Of a DNA stretch of 64,000 nt, positions 51,216-58,537 are shown piece by piece. The DNA is from DSYU01 sp964437595 (GTDB lineage Bacteria; Chloroflexota; Anaerolineae; Anaerolineales; Anaerolineaceae). Location: positions 4,102-68,101 of the forward strand of contig CAYTHO010000021.1 in the NCBI GenBank assembly GCA_964437595.1. The letters run 5' to 3'. The notes below the pieces were generated by a model. It was not told the origin of the DNA. It worked only from the letters and a program-made list of their open reading frames with translations, and did no database searches. Every line of letters starts with the position of its first letter. The first letter of the stretch is position 1. The position numbers and the translations under genes are program-made.

Positions 51216-51926
51216 TTATATGATTTCAGCGACGACTTCCACCCCGTTGAGCTGCATGTGATAGAGAAAAACGTGGTGCAGCAGATCGCCGGGGTGGGGC
51301 AGCACGCCAATCTCGCGAGCCGTTTCCACCGGCAGATCGTAGGTTTGAACGCAGTCAGCGGCCACAATCACGCGGCGCGCGATTTGCCGAGCGTTGGCGT
51401 CCAGGCGCAGGAACATTGCCAGCTGGTACGTACACAGATCGGTGCAGTCGCCGGTGACGATGAAAGTGTCTACCTGGGGGTGGGCCTCCAACCAGGCGGG
51501 CAGGTCGGTGTTCAACCCCGAATGGATCGAGTTCTTGCCGATCACCGTCATCTGGTCGAAGAACGGCAGCTTTTTGAAGGCTTCTACGGTATCAGCTTCC
51601 CAAGTGCCGCGCACGCAGTGGGCGGGAAACTGCGCGAATTCCACTGCGTCTGGCTCGTGCTGCTCCTGGACAAGCACAATATTGCGCAGCCCGTACTGCC
51701 ATGCGCGCTCGAACAGCCGGGTGATCGGTTCAACGATCTTTTCCACGCGCGGGCTGGAAAGAGGCCCCGCATAGCAAAAACCGTTGATTACATCCACTGA
51801 GACAACCGCCGCCCGCGCCGGGTCGGGCGCGGCGCTGGAAATGGGCAGGGAGGGCAGTTTTGCTACCCATTCCTCGCAGTAATCCAGGAATGGCTTGGCC
51901 TGTTCCGATAAAGAGATCGCTTGCAT
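51216..51926 (-). CDS. isochorismatase-family cysteine hydrolase, nicotinamidase-like
   Basis: A 236-residue amidohydrolase. VVSVDVINGFCYAGPL gives the catalytic Asp, and VTGDCTDLCTYQLAMFL the Cys (GDCTDLC). QFPAHCVRGTWEADTVEAF matches the PncA-type FPxHCxxGT segment, so nicotinamide or a related amide is a plausible substrate. ATG 51926 has AAGGAGG 4 bases upstream. A longer frame to 52043 runs through the promoter and operators. It heads an operon with a nucleoside hydrolase, consistent with salvage of a riboside (for example nicotinamide riboside). That is inference. Confidence 0.9.
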   Translation of the reverse strand: MQAISLSEQAKPFLDYCEEWVAKLPSLPISSAAPDPARAAVVSVDVINGFCYAGPLSSPRVEKIVEPITRLFERAWQYGLRNIVLVQEQHEPDAVEFAQFPAHCVRGTWEADTVEAFKKLPFFDQMTVIGKNSIHSGLNTDLPAWLEAHPQVDTFIVTGDCTDLCTYQLAMFLRLDANARQIARRVIVAADCVQTYDLPVETAREIGVLPHPGDLLHHVFLYHMQLNGVEVVAEII

Positions 51927-51935
51927 GGTTCCTCC

Positions 51936-51956
51936 TTCGTGTAAAACGAACACGAA
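51936..51956 (-). promoter_or_regulatory. proximal copy of a 21-bp palindromic operator
   Basis: TTCGTGT-N7-ACACGAA with perfect 7-base arms, lying just upstream of the ribosome site of the isochorismatase-like gene. It is 55 bases (about five helical turns) from the second copy. Confidence 0.62.
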
Positions 51957-51990
51957 TTGAATTTTAAAAAGAACGCGGATCTTTCCGCAC

Positions 51991-52011
51991 TTGGTGTATT
52001 TTGTACACGAA
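51991..52011 (-). promoter_or_regulatory. distal copy of the 21-bp operator at the transcription start
   Basis: TTGGTGT-N7-ACACGAA on the plus strand, one mismatch from the proximal copy. It covers the predicted transcription start (about 52009) of the minus-strand promoter, so a bound protein should repress. Confidence 0.58.
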
Positions 52012-52015
52012 TTCA

Positions 52016-52043
52016 ATTCTAACTTGTTTTGGGAAAAAGTCAA
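52016..52043 (-). promoter_or_regulatory. promoter of the isochorismatase/nucleoside hydrolase/MFS operon
   Basis: On the minus strand TTGACT (52043-52038) and TAGAAT (52021-52016) are 16 bases apart. The predicted start falls inside the distal operator. Confidence 0.62.
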
Positions 52044-52049
52044 GCATGA

Positions 52050-52084
52050 AAAATAGGGCCGTTTTCGATCTTCGAAAACGGCCC
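52050..52084 (-). terminator. terminator of the GNAT/ABC operon
   Basis: A perfect 13-bp stem (GGGCCGTTTTCGA at 52056-52068, TCGAAAACGGCCC at 52072-52084) with a 3-base loop, followed on the minus strand by TATTTTT. It lies 8 bases after the last GNAT gene. Confidence 0.85.
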
Positions 52085-52092
52085 CAAACTTC

Positions 52093-53124
52093 TTACTTCA
52101 TCGGCATGCGGTATGTGGTAAGCTCTCGGATGGTCTGGTATCCCATCGATTCATACAACTGCAGCGCGCCGTTGGGATTTTCCGCATCCACCCCCAGGGC
52201 GGTTTCGGTCATGCCCAGGTCGCGGTGCATCTTGATGCTGCGGGCCAGCAGGGCGCGCGCCAGACCCTTCCGCCGCCAGGGACGCCGCACGGATATGGCT
52301 TCCGTCCAGCCGCGCTTGCGGTGGTAGGTCTTGTTTTCATCATGATCGATGTAGTTCAAGATCATCCCGGCTACCTCGTCGCCGTCCCAGGCTACCTGCC
52401 ACAGGTCGGGCTGGAATAATTTATCCCCTAACCAGCCCTGGTAATCCTCCTCCTGCGGTTCTACGTACCCCCAGTGGTCGCGAAAGGCTTCCTGTGAGGC
52501 ATCCCAGATCTGGCGGTACTGCTCGGGCCGCGCCGGGCGGACCTCGATGCCAGGCGGCAGCGGCAGGTCAGGGACGTTCTCGACATACGGGCGCACCATC
52601 ATAAAACCATACCTCACCGGCTGGTAGCCCTCGCTTTTCAGCAGGGCATGGTTGCCTACCTGGAAGTTGGTAGTGAAGCCTTCAAAAAAGCGGGTCGCTT
52701 CCTTTTCCGCGGCATGGTTTGACGCAATCTCGCGCAGCCTTCGCTGGTTGTGATGCAGTATGGCGCGCCCAAGCCCTTTGCGCCGCCATTCAGGGCGGAC
52801 AAAGCCGAAAGACTGGTAAATGCGGCAGCCGGTTGCTTCCTCTTCCCACCAGGTGACCCGGCTGTAAGCCACCATCAACCCGTCCACTTCAGCGATCAGC
52901 AAATCTTGATACGGATCGCAGTTGGTCAGGTGGCTGTAATTATGCGTTATATCCGCCAGCGTGTCGGCCCGTTCTTCATGGTCGATCTCGCGGGTGGAGT
53001 TAATCGTTTCGAGCATAGCCGGGAAGTCGCTTTCGCCCTGGAAGGTTCGGAAGCGCAACCCTGCAATTTGCGGGGCATCCGGCAAAATCAATTCGTTGGA
53101 TGGTACAAATGTTAGCGTGGTCAT
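52093..53124 (-). CDS. double GNAT acetyltransferase, MshD-like (copy 2)
   Basis: A 343-residue protein of two tandem GNAT domains. Domain 1 (about 20-150) has RPEWRRKGLGRAILHHNQRRL. Domain 2 (about 190-335) has VRRPWRRKGLARALLARSIKMHRDLG and LGVDAENPNGALQLYESMGY, which strongly resembles mycothiol synthase MshD and related double GNATs. The acetyl-CoA loop (R/Q-x-x-G-x-G/A) looks usable in both domains. It overlaps the previous double GNAT by ATGA (53121-53124) and is its paralogue. Last gene of the six-gene operon, before a strong terminator. The substrate is unknown. Chloroflexota are not known for mycothiol, so an antibiotic or amine is possible. Confidence 0.9.
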   Translation of the reverse strand: MTTLTFVPSNELILPDAPQIAGLRFRTFQGESDFPAMLETINSTREIDHEERADTLADITHNYSHLTNCDPYQDLLIAEVDGLMVAYSRVTWWEEEATGCRIYQSFGFVRPEWRRKGLGRAILHHNQRRLREIASNHAAEKEATRFFEGFTTNFQVGNHALLKSEGYQPVRYGFMMVRPYVENVPDLPLPPGIEVRPARPEQYRQIWDASQEAFRDHWGYVEPQEEDYQGWLGDKLFQPDLWQVAWDGDEVAGMILNYIDHDENKTYHRKRGWTEAISVRRPWRRKGLARALLARSIKMHRDLGMTETALGVDAENPNGALQLYESMGYQTIRELTTYRMPMK

Positions 53125-54176
53125 TTTTCCTCGATCATTACAGGCTCTTCAATGGTTCGTTTTACAATATCGACGCCGGGGCGCAGCTCCAGCTCATATG
53201 CATCATACTGGCGCAGCACATGCATCCCGGCTCGTTCGTACAGCCGGACCGCGCCGGTCAGGCTGCTGGCGTCGACGCCCAACCCGGCGCGCTGTTTTCC
53301 GCGCCTGTAGAGTTCGCAGAAGGAGTGCTGCAGCAGCGCCAGCCCGACCCCGTGCCTGCGCCAGGGCCGCAGCACGCCCAGCGTGCCGACCCAACCCAGG
53401 TCGGGGTCTTCGTCCATGTGCTTGTAGCACAGCGATACCCCGGCAAATGGGCCGGCACCATTTGCGCCCGCGCCGTTTGAATCCAGGGCGACAAACCATA
53501 AGGATGGGTCAAAGTGCGGGTCGTGATCAATGCGGTGCTTAAAATGCTGGTAGTATTCCTCGAACGGCGTGTTGGTGTTGCCCCAATGGTCTTTGAAAGC
53601 CTGGTGGGCAGTGTACATCGCTTCTCGGATTTCCTCATCTCCCTGGACAGAGCGAATGGTGATTCCATCCGGAAGAACCAGCGGTTGGGGCGGTATATCA
53701 AATTCGATGCGCATGGTGTAGTTCGAGCGCACGTGCTGGAAGCCGTTTTCGGTGAATAAGCGGGCTGCTTCGCGGTTTGTGCTGATTACATAATGCTGCA
53801 GTACCACTCGGGTGCCTTCTGGAGCTTTCTCGAGGTTCTGCTTTCCTCGTTCGATGCTCCATTCCAGCAGATGCTGTCCCAGCCCCTGCTCGCGAAAGTC
53901 GGGGTGGATGACCGACCAGCCTACCAGGCGCACGTGCGGCGCGCCGTTATCCCAAAATTCGCTATATCCGGCGATTTGTCCTTGCGGGGTGAAGATGGCA
54001 ATTGTGTCTTTTTCCAACTCGAAACCCGGCGACTGCCAGTACAGCTTCAAGGATTCAACGCTGTCTTCCGCGGCGCCAATCATGCTTTTGGAATAAGCGT
54101 TCATCGTATCCAACGCGGCTTCCAGGTCATCCATCCGGACCGGTCGAGCCATATATCCATCAGGCAGGTTGTTCAT
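53121..54176 (-). CDS. double GNAT acetyltransferase, MshD-like (copy 1)
   Basis: A 351-residue tandem GNAT protein. Domain 1 has SVIHPDFREQGLGQHLLEWSIERGKQNL and domain 2 LGVLRPWRRHGVGLALLQHSFCELYRRGKQ with LGVDASSLTGAVRLYERAGMH. The overall order and motifs match the next gene, so the pair arose by duplication. It follows the ABC-2 permease by 32 bases and overlaps its paralogue by 4. A Gly/Ala/Asn insert (SNGAGANGAGPF) interrupts domain 2. Confidence 0.9.
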   Translation of the reverse strand: MNNLPDGYMARPVRMDDLEAALDTMNAYSKSMIGAAEDSVESLKLYWQSPGFELEKDTIAIFTPQGQIAGYSEFWDNGAPHVRLVGWSVIHPDFREQGLGQHLLEWSIERGKQNLEKAPEGTRVVLQHYVISTNREAARLFTENGFQHVRSNYTMRIEFDIPPQPLVLPDGITIRSVQGDEEIREAMYTAHQAFKDHWGNTNTPFEEYYQHFKHRIDHDPHFDPSLWFVALDSNGAGANGAGPFAGVSLCYKHMDEDPDLGWVGTLGVLRPWRRHGVGLALLQHSFCELYRRGKQRAGLGVDASSLTGAVRLYERAGMHVLRQYDAYELELRPGVDIVKRTIEEPVMIEEK

Positions 54177-54208
54177 TTTTTGTTTCCTGTGTGTTTGCTA
54201 CATTATTG

Positions 54209-55042
54209 TTATCCGTTGCGGTGCAGCTTGCCGGCGCGCTTGGCATAGCGCTCGCCTTGTTCAAACACCCACAACCCGGCAGGGATGAGCAGCGCGCCCA
54301 TCAACAGCACCGGCCAGATGTACGGCCAAAGCTGGTGGGTGGGCATGCCTTCCAGCACGGCGTGGCGGGTGCCAGTCAGTACATAGGTGGCCGGGCTGAA
54401 CGCGGCAAACTGCTTAAGCACGCCCGGCAGCACGTCCACCGGATAATATACGCCCGAGACGAGCAGGAGCAGGGCAATAAATACGTGTGTCATCTGCGCC
54501 CCGCGCTCTGGAAAGAGCAGCGGGAAGGTGGAGGCCATGATGCCAATGCCGACAAACGAGAAGCTCCCCGCCACCAGCATGATCAGCCCACCCACCAGGT
54601 TGGCATTGCTCAGGTTGATATCGAACACCAGCGCGGTAGCCACCAGGATCACGCCGGTGAAGAACAGGCTGTAGATCACCGAGAATAAGGTTTGCCCGGC
54701 CATGTGTGTAACGCGCCGGATGGGGGCCATCAGGGTATATTCGATGGTGCCCTCCCAGCGCTCAATATTGATCAGGTCGGTGATCCAGTAGAAGATCTGT
54801 GACAAGAACCGCCAGACCAGGTTGCCGATCAGCAGGTACAGCACCAGGTAGGAGGTATCGATGGCGGTGTTAGCGCCGCCGCCGATCACCCCCATACCCA
54901 GGCCGATAAAGCTGACCGAGAGACTTTCGGCGGTGGAATAGATCAGCCAGACCATCTCCCAGGACCAATACCGCTTAATTAAGTTGAAGTTGCGCTCCAT
55001 AAACGCGTATGAGGCGCGCAACTGAAATGTAGCTGTGCTCAT
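54209..55042 (-). CDS. ABC-2 type transporter permease
   Basis: A 277-residue permease with six membrane helices: NFNLIKRYWSWEMVWLIYSTAESLSVSFIGLGMGV, LIGNLVWRFLSQIFYWITDLINIERWEGTIEYTLMAPI and FVGIGIMASTFPLLFPERGAQMTHVFIALLLLVSGVYYPVDVLP are typical of DrrB/NodJ-like drug and glycan exporters. I start at ATG 55042 (MSTATFQL), which overlaps the previous gene's stop by ATGA. The longer frame runs inside that gene. It pairs with the ATPase at 56363-57373, with two GNAT genes placed between them. Confidence 0.9.
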   Translation of the reverse strand: MSTATFQLRASYAFMERNFNLIKRYWSWEMVWLIYSTAESLSVSFIGLGMGVIGGGANTAIDTSYLVLYLLIGNLVWRFLSQIFYWITDLINIERWEGTIEYTLMAPIRRVTHMAGQTLFSVIYSLFFTGVILVATALVFDINLSNANLVGGLIMLVAGSFSFVGIGIMASTFPLLFPERGAQMTHVFIALLLLVSGVYYPVDVLPGVLKQFAAFSPATYVLTGTRHAVLEGMPTHQLWPYIWPVLLMGALLIPAGLWVFEQGERYAKRAGKLHRNG

Positions 55043-55749
55043 GTTTGTTCTACTTGTGTTAGATTGTCTTCCTGGCGCGCTTCCCATTCTTCGCGGAGGA
55101 TACCCATGAAGATCAGGTCGTGACGCTCTCCACCGCGCTGCATCCACTGGCGCATGCGGCCTTCATCTTTAAAACCGCATTTGCAGTAAGAAAGATATGC
55201 GCGCTGGTTATATTCGAATACGTCCAGGGTGACCCGCTGGAGATTGAGGTGGTCAAACGCAAAGCGCAGGGCCAGGTTCATGGCTTCGGTGCCGTAGCCT
55301 TTGCCCCAATACTCTTGCTCGCCAATGCCAATACCGACCCAGCAGTTGCGCGCCACCCAGTCCACCCCACTGAGATCGAGATTCCCGATCAGGCGATCAT
55401 CTTCCAGGGTGTGGATCGAGAAGCCGAAGAACTCGTCGTAGTGTTTCTCCATCCACTCTTTGATCTGTTTTGGCGTCCACAGGGTGGCTGGCCCGCTCGA
55501 AAGCAGTTGTTGGTACTGGCTGTTCTGGTTCCAGCGTGCCATGGCTTCGGAGTCGCTGTCTGGGTCGAAGGCCACCAGGCGCACCAGTTTGCCACAGAAC
55601 GCGGCCAGAGGGCCGGTAGCTCGAGAGCTGGCGGCTTTCAGGCCGGTGGCATTTGGATCGGCAGGTTGAGAGACATTCGCTTTGCCAGTGACAGCGATGA
55701 TGTTTGCTTCGCCGTTTAATTTTTCATGGGCTGCTGCTTTTGCGTTCAT
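55039..55749 (-). CDS. GNAT acetyltransferase, RimJ/RimL-like with N-terminal extension
   Basis: A 236-residue protein. The first ~50 residues (Ala/Asn/Gly/Ser-rich) look like an unstructured extension. The GNAT domain follows: LVRLVAFDPDSDSEAMARWNQN, LIGNLDLSGVDWVARNCWVGIGIGEQEYWGKGYGTEAMNLALRFAF (acetyl-CoA loop) and LDVFEYNQRAYLSYCKCGFKDEGRMRQW. ATG 55749 overlaps the upstream GNAT stop by ATGA, and its own stop overlaps the permease start likewise. RimJ/L-type enzymes acetylate protein N-termini or antibiotics. Confidence 0.9.
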   Translation of the reverse strand: MNAKAAAHEKLNGEANIIAVTGKANVSQPADPNATGLKAASSRATGPLAAFCGKLVRLVAFDPDSDSEAMARWNQNSQYQQLLSSGPATLWTPKQIKEWMEKHYDEFFGFSIHTLEDDRLIGNLDLSGVDWVARNCWVGIGIGEQEYWGKGYGTEAMNLALRFAFDHLNLQRVTLDVFEYNQRAYLSYCKCGFKDEGRMRQWMQRGGERHDLIFMGILREEWEARQEDNLTQVEQT

Positions 55750-56366
55750 GCTCCTACCCCCGCCAGTTGCTGCATTTTCCATTCGGGTCTCAACAGGCCA
55801 AAGTACAGCTTGTCCCACGACCGTTTATTCCAATAAACGGCCTGGCGCTGGCGCACTTCCAGCGTAAAGTTGGCCTGCTCGAACAGCTCGTTCGCGGGCT
55901 GGTTGTGCTCGGCGATCACCGCCGTTACCCGGAACAGGCTCAGCTCATCGAAGGCATAACGGAGGGCCAGGTCGAGAGCTTCGCGGGCATAACACTGCCA
56001 GCTGGCTGGCTCGCCAAGGATCAGGTCCAGGAAGGCCGCGCCGTGCACCCATTCGATCTGCTTGATGCGCACCACACCGATGATCTCATCTGGCGGGGGC
56101 GGTTCGGGCTGCGGTGTGTCGGGTTGTTCGCTTCGTAACCGAATGGCAAACAGGAACTGGCGGTTCGTATCATCCGATTCCTTCTGCCAGCGTTCGTACA
56201 GCTTTTTCACTTCAAAAGCCGCCAGCGGGCGCGCGGGTTGATCTTCCCGCAGGCGCGCGGCGATCTCTAATTCATAGGTCCAGGAAGCGACCACCTTCGA
56301 GTCTTTATCCAGGTCGATTGGCGTCAGTCGCAGGTGCTCGCTTTCGAATAGGGGCATGTGTTTCAT
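55746..56366 (-). CDS. GNAT acetyltransferase, RimJ/RimL-like
   Basis: A 206-residue acetyltransferase: LFESEHLRLTPIDLDKDSKVVASWTYE is the standard opening, followed by GVVRIKQIEWVHGAAFLDLILGEPASWQCYAREALDLALRYAFDELSLFRVTAVIAEHNQPANELFEQANF. The acetyl-CoA loop (PASWQCYAREA) departs from the usual GxGxG/A, so activity may be altered. It overlaps the ABC ATPase stop by ATGA and the next GNAT start by ATGA. Confidence 0.87.
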   Translation of the reverse strand: MKHMPLFESEHLRLTPIDLDKDSKVVASWTYELEIAARLREDQPARPLAAFEVKKLYERWQKESDDTNRQFLFAIRLRSEQPDTPQPEPPPPDEIIGVVRIKQIEWVHGAAFLDLILGEPASWQCYAREALDLALRYAFDELSLFRVTAVIAEHNQPANELFEQANFTLEVRQRQAVYWNKRSWDKLYFGLLRPEWKMQQLAGVGA

Positions 56367-57373
56367 TCGTTCTCCTCATCGGGGTTAACCAATTTCTTGC
56401 CTGTCAGTTCCAGGAAGACATCTTCCAGGGTGGTTTCTTTGTCGTCTTTTGACGGGATGCGGTTTTTCAGACCAGACGGGGTATCCAGGGCGATCACGCT
56501 TCCGCTGTCCATGATGGCGATACGGTCACATAACATTTCGGCCTCATTCATATCGTGAGTGGTCAATAGGATGGTGGTGCCGTGCTCGCTGCGCAGCTCG
56601 CGCACCACGGCCTGCACCTCGCGCTTGGAGCGCGGGTCCAGTCCGGTGGTGGGCTCGTCCAGCAGGAGGAGCTGGGGGTGCGAAAGCAGCGCGCGGGCAA
56701 TCGCCACTTTTTGCTGCATACCGCGGGACATTTCTTCCATCGGGCTGTAGATGGAGCGCTTTTCCAACCCCAGGCGGGTGAGGATTTCCACCACCTGCTT
56801 GCGGGTGTTCTTGCCGTCCATGCCGTACAGCCGGGCGCCGTAGATTAAGTTTTCCATTGGTGAGAGTTTTTTGAAGAAGGATGCTTCAACGGATACACGG
56901 TTGATCATCTTTTGCACTTGCATGGGTTGTTTCTCGACATCATAACCAAAGACCGAAATTTTGCCGCTGTCGGGCAGGAGCAGGGTGGAAATCAGGCGGA
57001 TGAGCGTCGACTTGCCGCCGCCGTTGGGGCCTAACACGCCAAAGATCTCACCTTGTTCGACGGTAAAGGAGACATGGTCCACGGCGATCACGGCTGCTTT
57101 CGCTGGCCCGCTGCCGTTGGCCTTCGGGTGCGCGCCACTGCCGTTGGCTTTACCATTCTCCTGCCCGGCTTTGGTACTTAGGACGGCCTCGGCGTCTTTT
57201 GGACTGTGGCCGTTCCCGTTGACATGGTCATGTTCATTCTTATGACCGTTTCCGTTCCCATTTTGACCATTGGAGGCCGCGCCGTTTTGCCCAAGGGTTA
57301 GAAAGCGCTTCCAGAAAGGATCACCGGGTTTTCCAAACTTTTTGTAAACTTCATGAACGACCACTGCAGGCAT
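56363..57373 (-). CDS. ABC transporter ATP-binding protein with Asn/Gly/His-rich insert
   Basis: A 336-residue ATPase of the DrrA/CcmA-type exporter group. Walker A GPNGGGKSTLIR, signature MSRGMQQKVAIARALL, Walker B LLLLDEPTTGLDP, and H-loop TTHDMNEAE are intact. Between the first strand (VVHEVYKKFG) and the rest of the domain (VDHVSFTVEQGEIF) lies an unusual ~65-residue low-complexity insert rich in Asn, Gly, His and Lys (NGQNGNGNGHKNEHDHVNGN). It is first in the six-gene operon, with AAGGAG before ATG 57373, downstream of the uORF leader and tandem terminators. Confidence 0.9.
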   Translation of the reverse strand: MPAVVVHEVYKKFGKPGDPFWKRFLTLGQNGAASNGQNGNGNGHKNEHDHVNGNGHSPKDAEAVLSTKAGQENGKANGSGAHPKANGSGPAKAAVIAVDHVSFTVEQGEIFGVLGPNGGGKSTLIRLISTLLLPDSGKISVFGYDVEKQPMQVQKMINRVSVEASFFKKLSPMENLIYGARLYGMDGKNTRKQVVEILTRLGLEKRSIYSPMEEMSRGMQQKVAIARALLSHPQLLLLDEPTTGLDPRSKREVQAVVRELRSEHGTTILLTTHDMNEAEMLCDRIAIMDSGSVIALDTPSGLKNRIPSKDDKETTLEDVFLELTGKKLVNPDEENE

Positions 57374-57429
57374 TGCATTGCTCCTTACGACTTCACTTGC
57401 GAACTTCTAGATCCAAAATATCGGTTAAC

Positions 57430-57461
57430 AAAAAAGGCCACGGGTTTGGGGGTCCGTGGCC
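57430..57461 (-). terminator. leader terminator T2 of the GNAT/ABC operon
   Basis: On the minus strand GGCCACGG (57461-57454) pairs with CCGTGGCC (57443-57436), then TTTTTT. The arms are identical to those of T1. A small terminator-like hairpin (AAAAACGC/GCGTTTTT, 57463-57481) lies between the two. Confidence 0.75.
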
Positions 57462-57491
57462 GAAAAACGCTGCGCGTTTTTAATATTAATC

Positions 57492-57525
57492 AAAAAGGCC
57501 ACGGGACCTTGAGTGTACCGTGGCC
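57492..57525 (-). terminator. leader terminator T1 of the GNAT/ABC operon
   Basis: On the minus strand GGCCACGG (57525-57518) pairs with CCGTGGCC (57504-57497), then TTTTT. Its loop and the top of its left arm contain GGTACACTC (57519-57511), which can also pair with GAGTGTGCC inside the uORF. Confidence 0.75.
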
Positions 57526-57543
57526 GCTGTGAGCTTCTTCAGC

Positions 57544-57651
57544 TTACCTGGCGATAGGCACACTCCGAGAAGGAATCGCGGGAACGCCGGCGAAAACCGG
57601 CCCGCTCGCGCGGTACTTCTCCACAGTGATGATGAGTGTGCTGTAAACCAT
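57544..57651 (-). CDS. 35-codon leader ORF (uORF) before the GNAT/ABC operon
   Basis: Runs from ATG 57651 to TAA 57544 on the minus strand, preceded by GAGG with 7-base spacing. The product begins MVYSTLIITVEKYRASGPVF, and the C-terminal part is AGVPAIPSRSVPIAR. The coding RNA folds on itself: GCACACTC (57641-57634) with GAGTGTGC (57565-57558), GAGAAG with CTTCTC, and GCGGG with CCCGC. The stop lies 18 bases before the first terminator. The arrangement resembles leader peptides of drug-inducible ABC and methylase genes, where a stalled ribosome changes the fold. It is short, so chance cannot be excluded. Confidence 0.5.
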   Translation of the reverse strand: MVYSTLIITVEKYRASGPVFAGVPAIPSRSVPIAR

Positions 57652-57704
57652 CTAACAACCTCGCCGTAATTATTGTGATGAAAAATTTCTCATCTACCTG
57701 CAAG

Positions 57705-57734
57705 AGTTTAGCACGATGCATAGCAGCTTGTCAA
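57705..57734 (-). promoter_or_regulatory. promoter of the GNAT/ABC operon leader
   Basis: On the minus strand TTGACA (57734-57729) and TAAACT (57710-57705) are 18 bases apart. The start predicted near 57698 gives a ~325-base leader before the ABC ATPase. Divergent from rsmG. Confidence 0.66.
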
Positions 57735-57773
57735 CCCCCAAATGGTTAGGAAATGAGTATAATCAACACGCTT

Positions 57774-58484
57774 ATGGAAAAGCTCGCCCAGGATGCCTAT
57801 AACCTGCTTGGAATTCGCCTGACTGCCCGGCAGAAATCCATGTTCGCCCGCTACGAACAGGAGCTGCTGGACTGGAATTCGCGCTTCAACCTGACTGCCA
57901 TCCGCGATGCGGATAGCATCCGCGCCAAGCATTTTCTCGACTCGCTGAGCTGCATGCTGGCCTGGCGCGATGCCCCGCCTGGCTCGCTGATTGACGTGGG
58001 CAGCGGGGCAGGCTTCCCTGGCATCCCCTTAAAAATCGTGCAGCCCGGGCTTAACCTCACATTGGTTGAGTCGGTTGGAAAGAAGGCCGAGTTCTGCCGC
58101 CACGTGACTGAAGCGCTTGGGCTGGAGAAGGTAGAGATCACCCAGCAGCGGGCCGAGGAGATCGGCCAGGCGCCGAAATACCGCGAGCGCTTTGATTGGG
58201 CGGTGGCGCGTGCGGTCGCTAACCTGCCCATCCTGGTGGAATACCTGCTGCCGCTGGTGAAAGTAGGCGGGGCAATACTGGCCCAAAAAGGCGAGAGCGG
58301 CCCAGCGGAAGCCCATGCCAGCGAGAAGGCTGTGCGCCTGTTGGGCGGGCGCCTGCGACAGATCATCAAAGTAGATCTCCCCAGCGTAGCCGAAGAGCGC
58401 TACCTGGTTGTTATTGATAAGGTCGCGGCAACCCCGCCCAATTACCCCAGAAGGGTGGGCGTGCCCGGCAAAAAACCACTGTAA
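57774..58484 (+). CDS. rsmG: 16S rRNA (guanine527-N7)-methyltransferase
   Basis: A 236-residue SAM-dependent methyltransferase. NLTAIRDADSIRAKHFLDSLS, LIDVGSGAGFPGIPLKIV (SAM site), LVESVGKKAEFCRHV and FDWAVARAVANLPILVEY are the RsmG blocks. It methylates G527 of 16S rRNA. Loss of this mark gives low-level streptomycin resistance in other bacteria. MEKLAQDAYNLLGI aligns with the usual RsmG start, so ATG 57774 is preferred over ATG 57753. The latter also overlaps a TATAAT (57758-57763), which would put the message start only about 4 bases before 57774. RsmG often neighbours chromosome-partition genes, here recF. Confidence 0.95.
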   Translation: MEKLAQDAYNLLGIRLTARQKSMFARYEQELLDWNSRFNLTAIRDADSIRAKHFLDSLSCMLAWRDAPPGSLIDVGSGAGFPGIPLKIVQPGLNLTLVESVGKKAEFCRHVTEALGLEKVEITQQRAEEIGQAPKYRERFDWAVARAVANLPILVEYLLPLVKVGGAILAQKGESGPAEAHASEKAVRLLGGRLRQIIKVDLPSVAEERYLVVIDKVAATPPNYPRRVGVPGKKPL

Positions 58485-58537
58485 CGCAACGCCTGAATGC
58501 CTGCCTGGCGGATGGACCAGTCGACAGCTTGTTTCTC

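Noticed and set aside
50595..51800. 401-codon plus-strand ORF
   Set aside because: It lies antisense to the nucleoside hydrolase and isochorismatase-like genes and crosses their boundary. It is a shadow of codon bias.
57544..57660. T-box riboswitch in the GNAT/ABC leader (AGTACCGCGCGAGCGGG looks similar)
   Set aside because: The resemblance is limited to ACCGCG, which pairs within the uORF hairpin and not with the terminator. No specifier stem is visible, and the operon is not amino-acid related.
57539..57721. 60-codon minus-strand ORF overlapping the leader uORF in another frame
   Set aside because: It starts at the promoter region and has no ribosome site. The 35-codon frame starting at 57651 has one and ends cleanly before the terminator.
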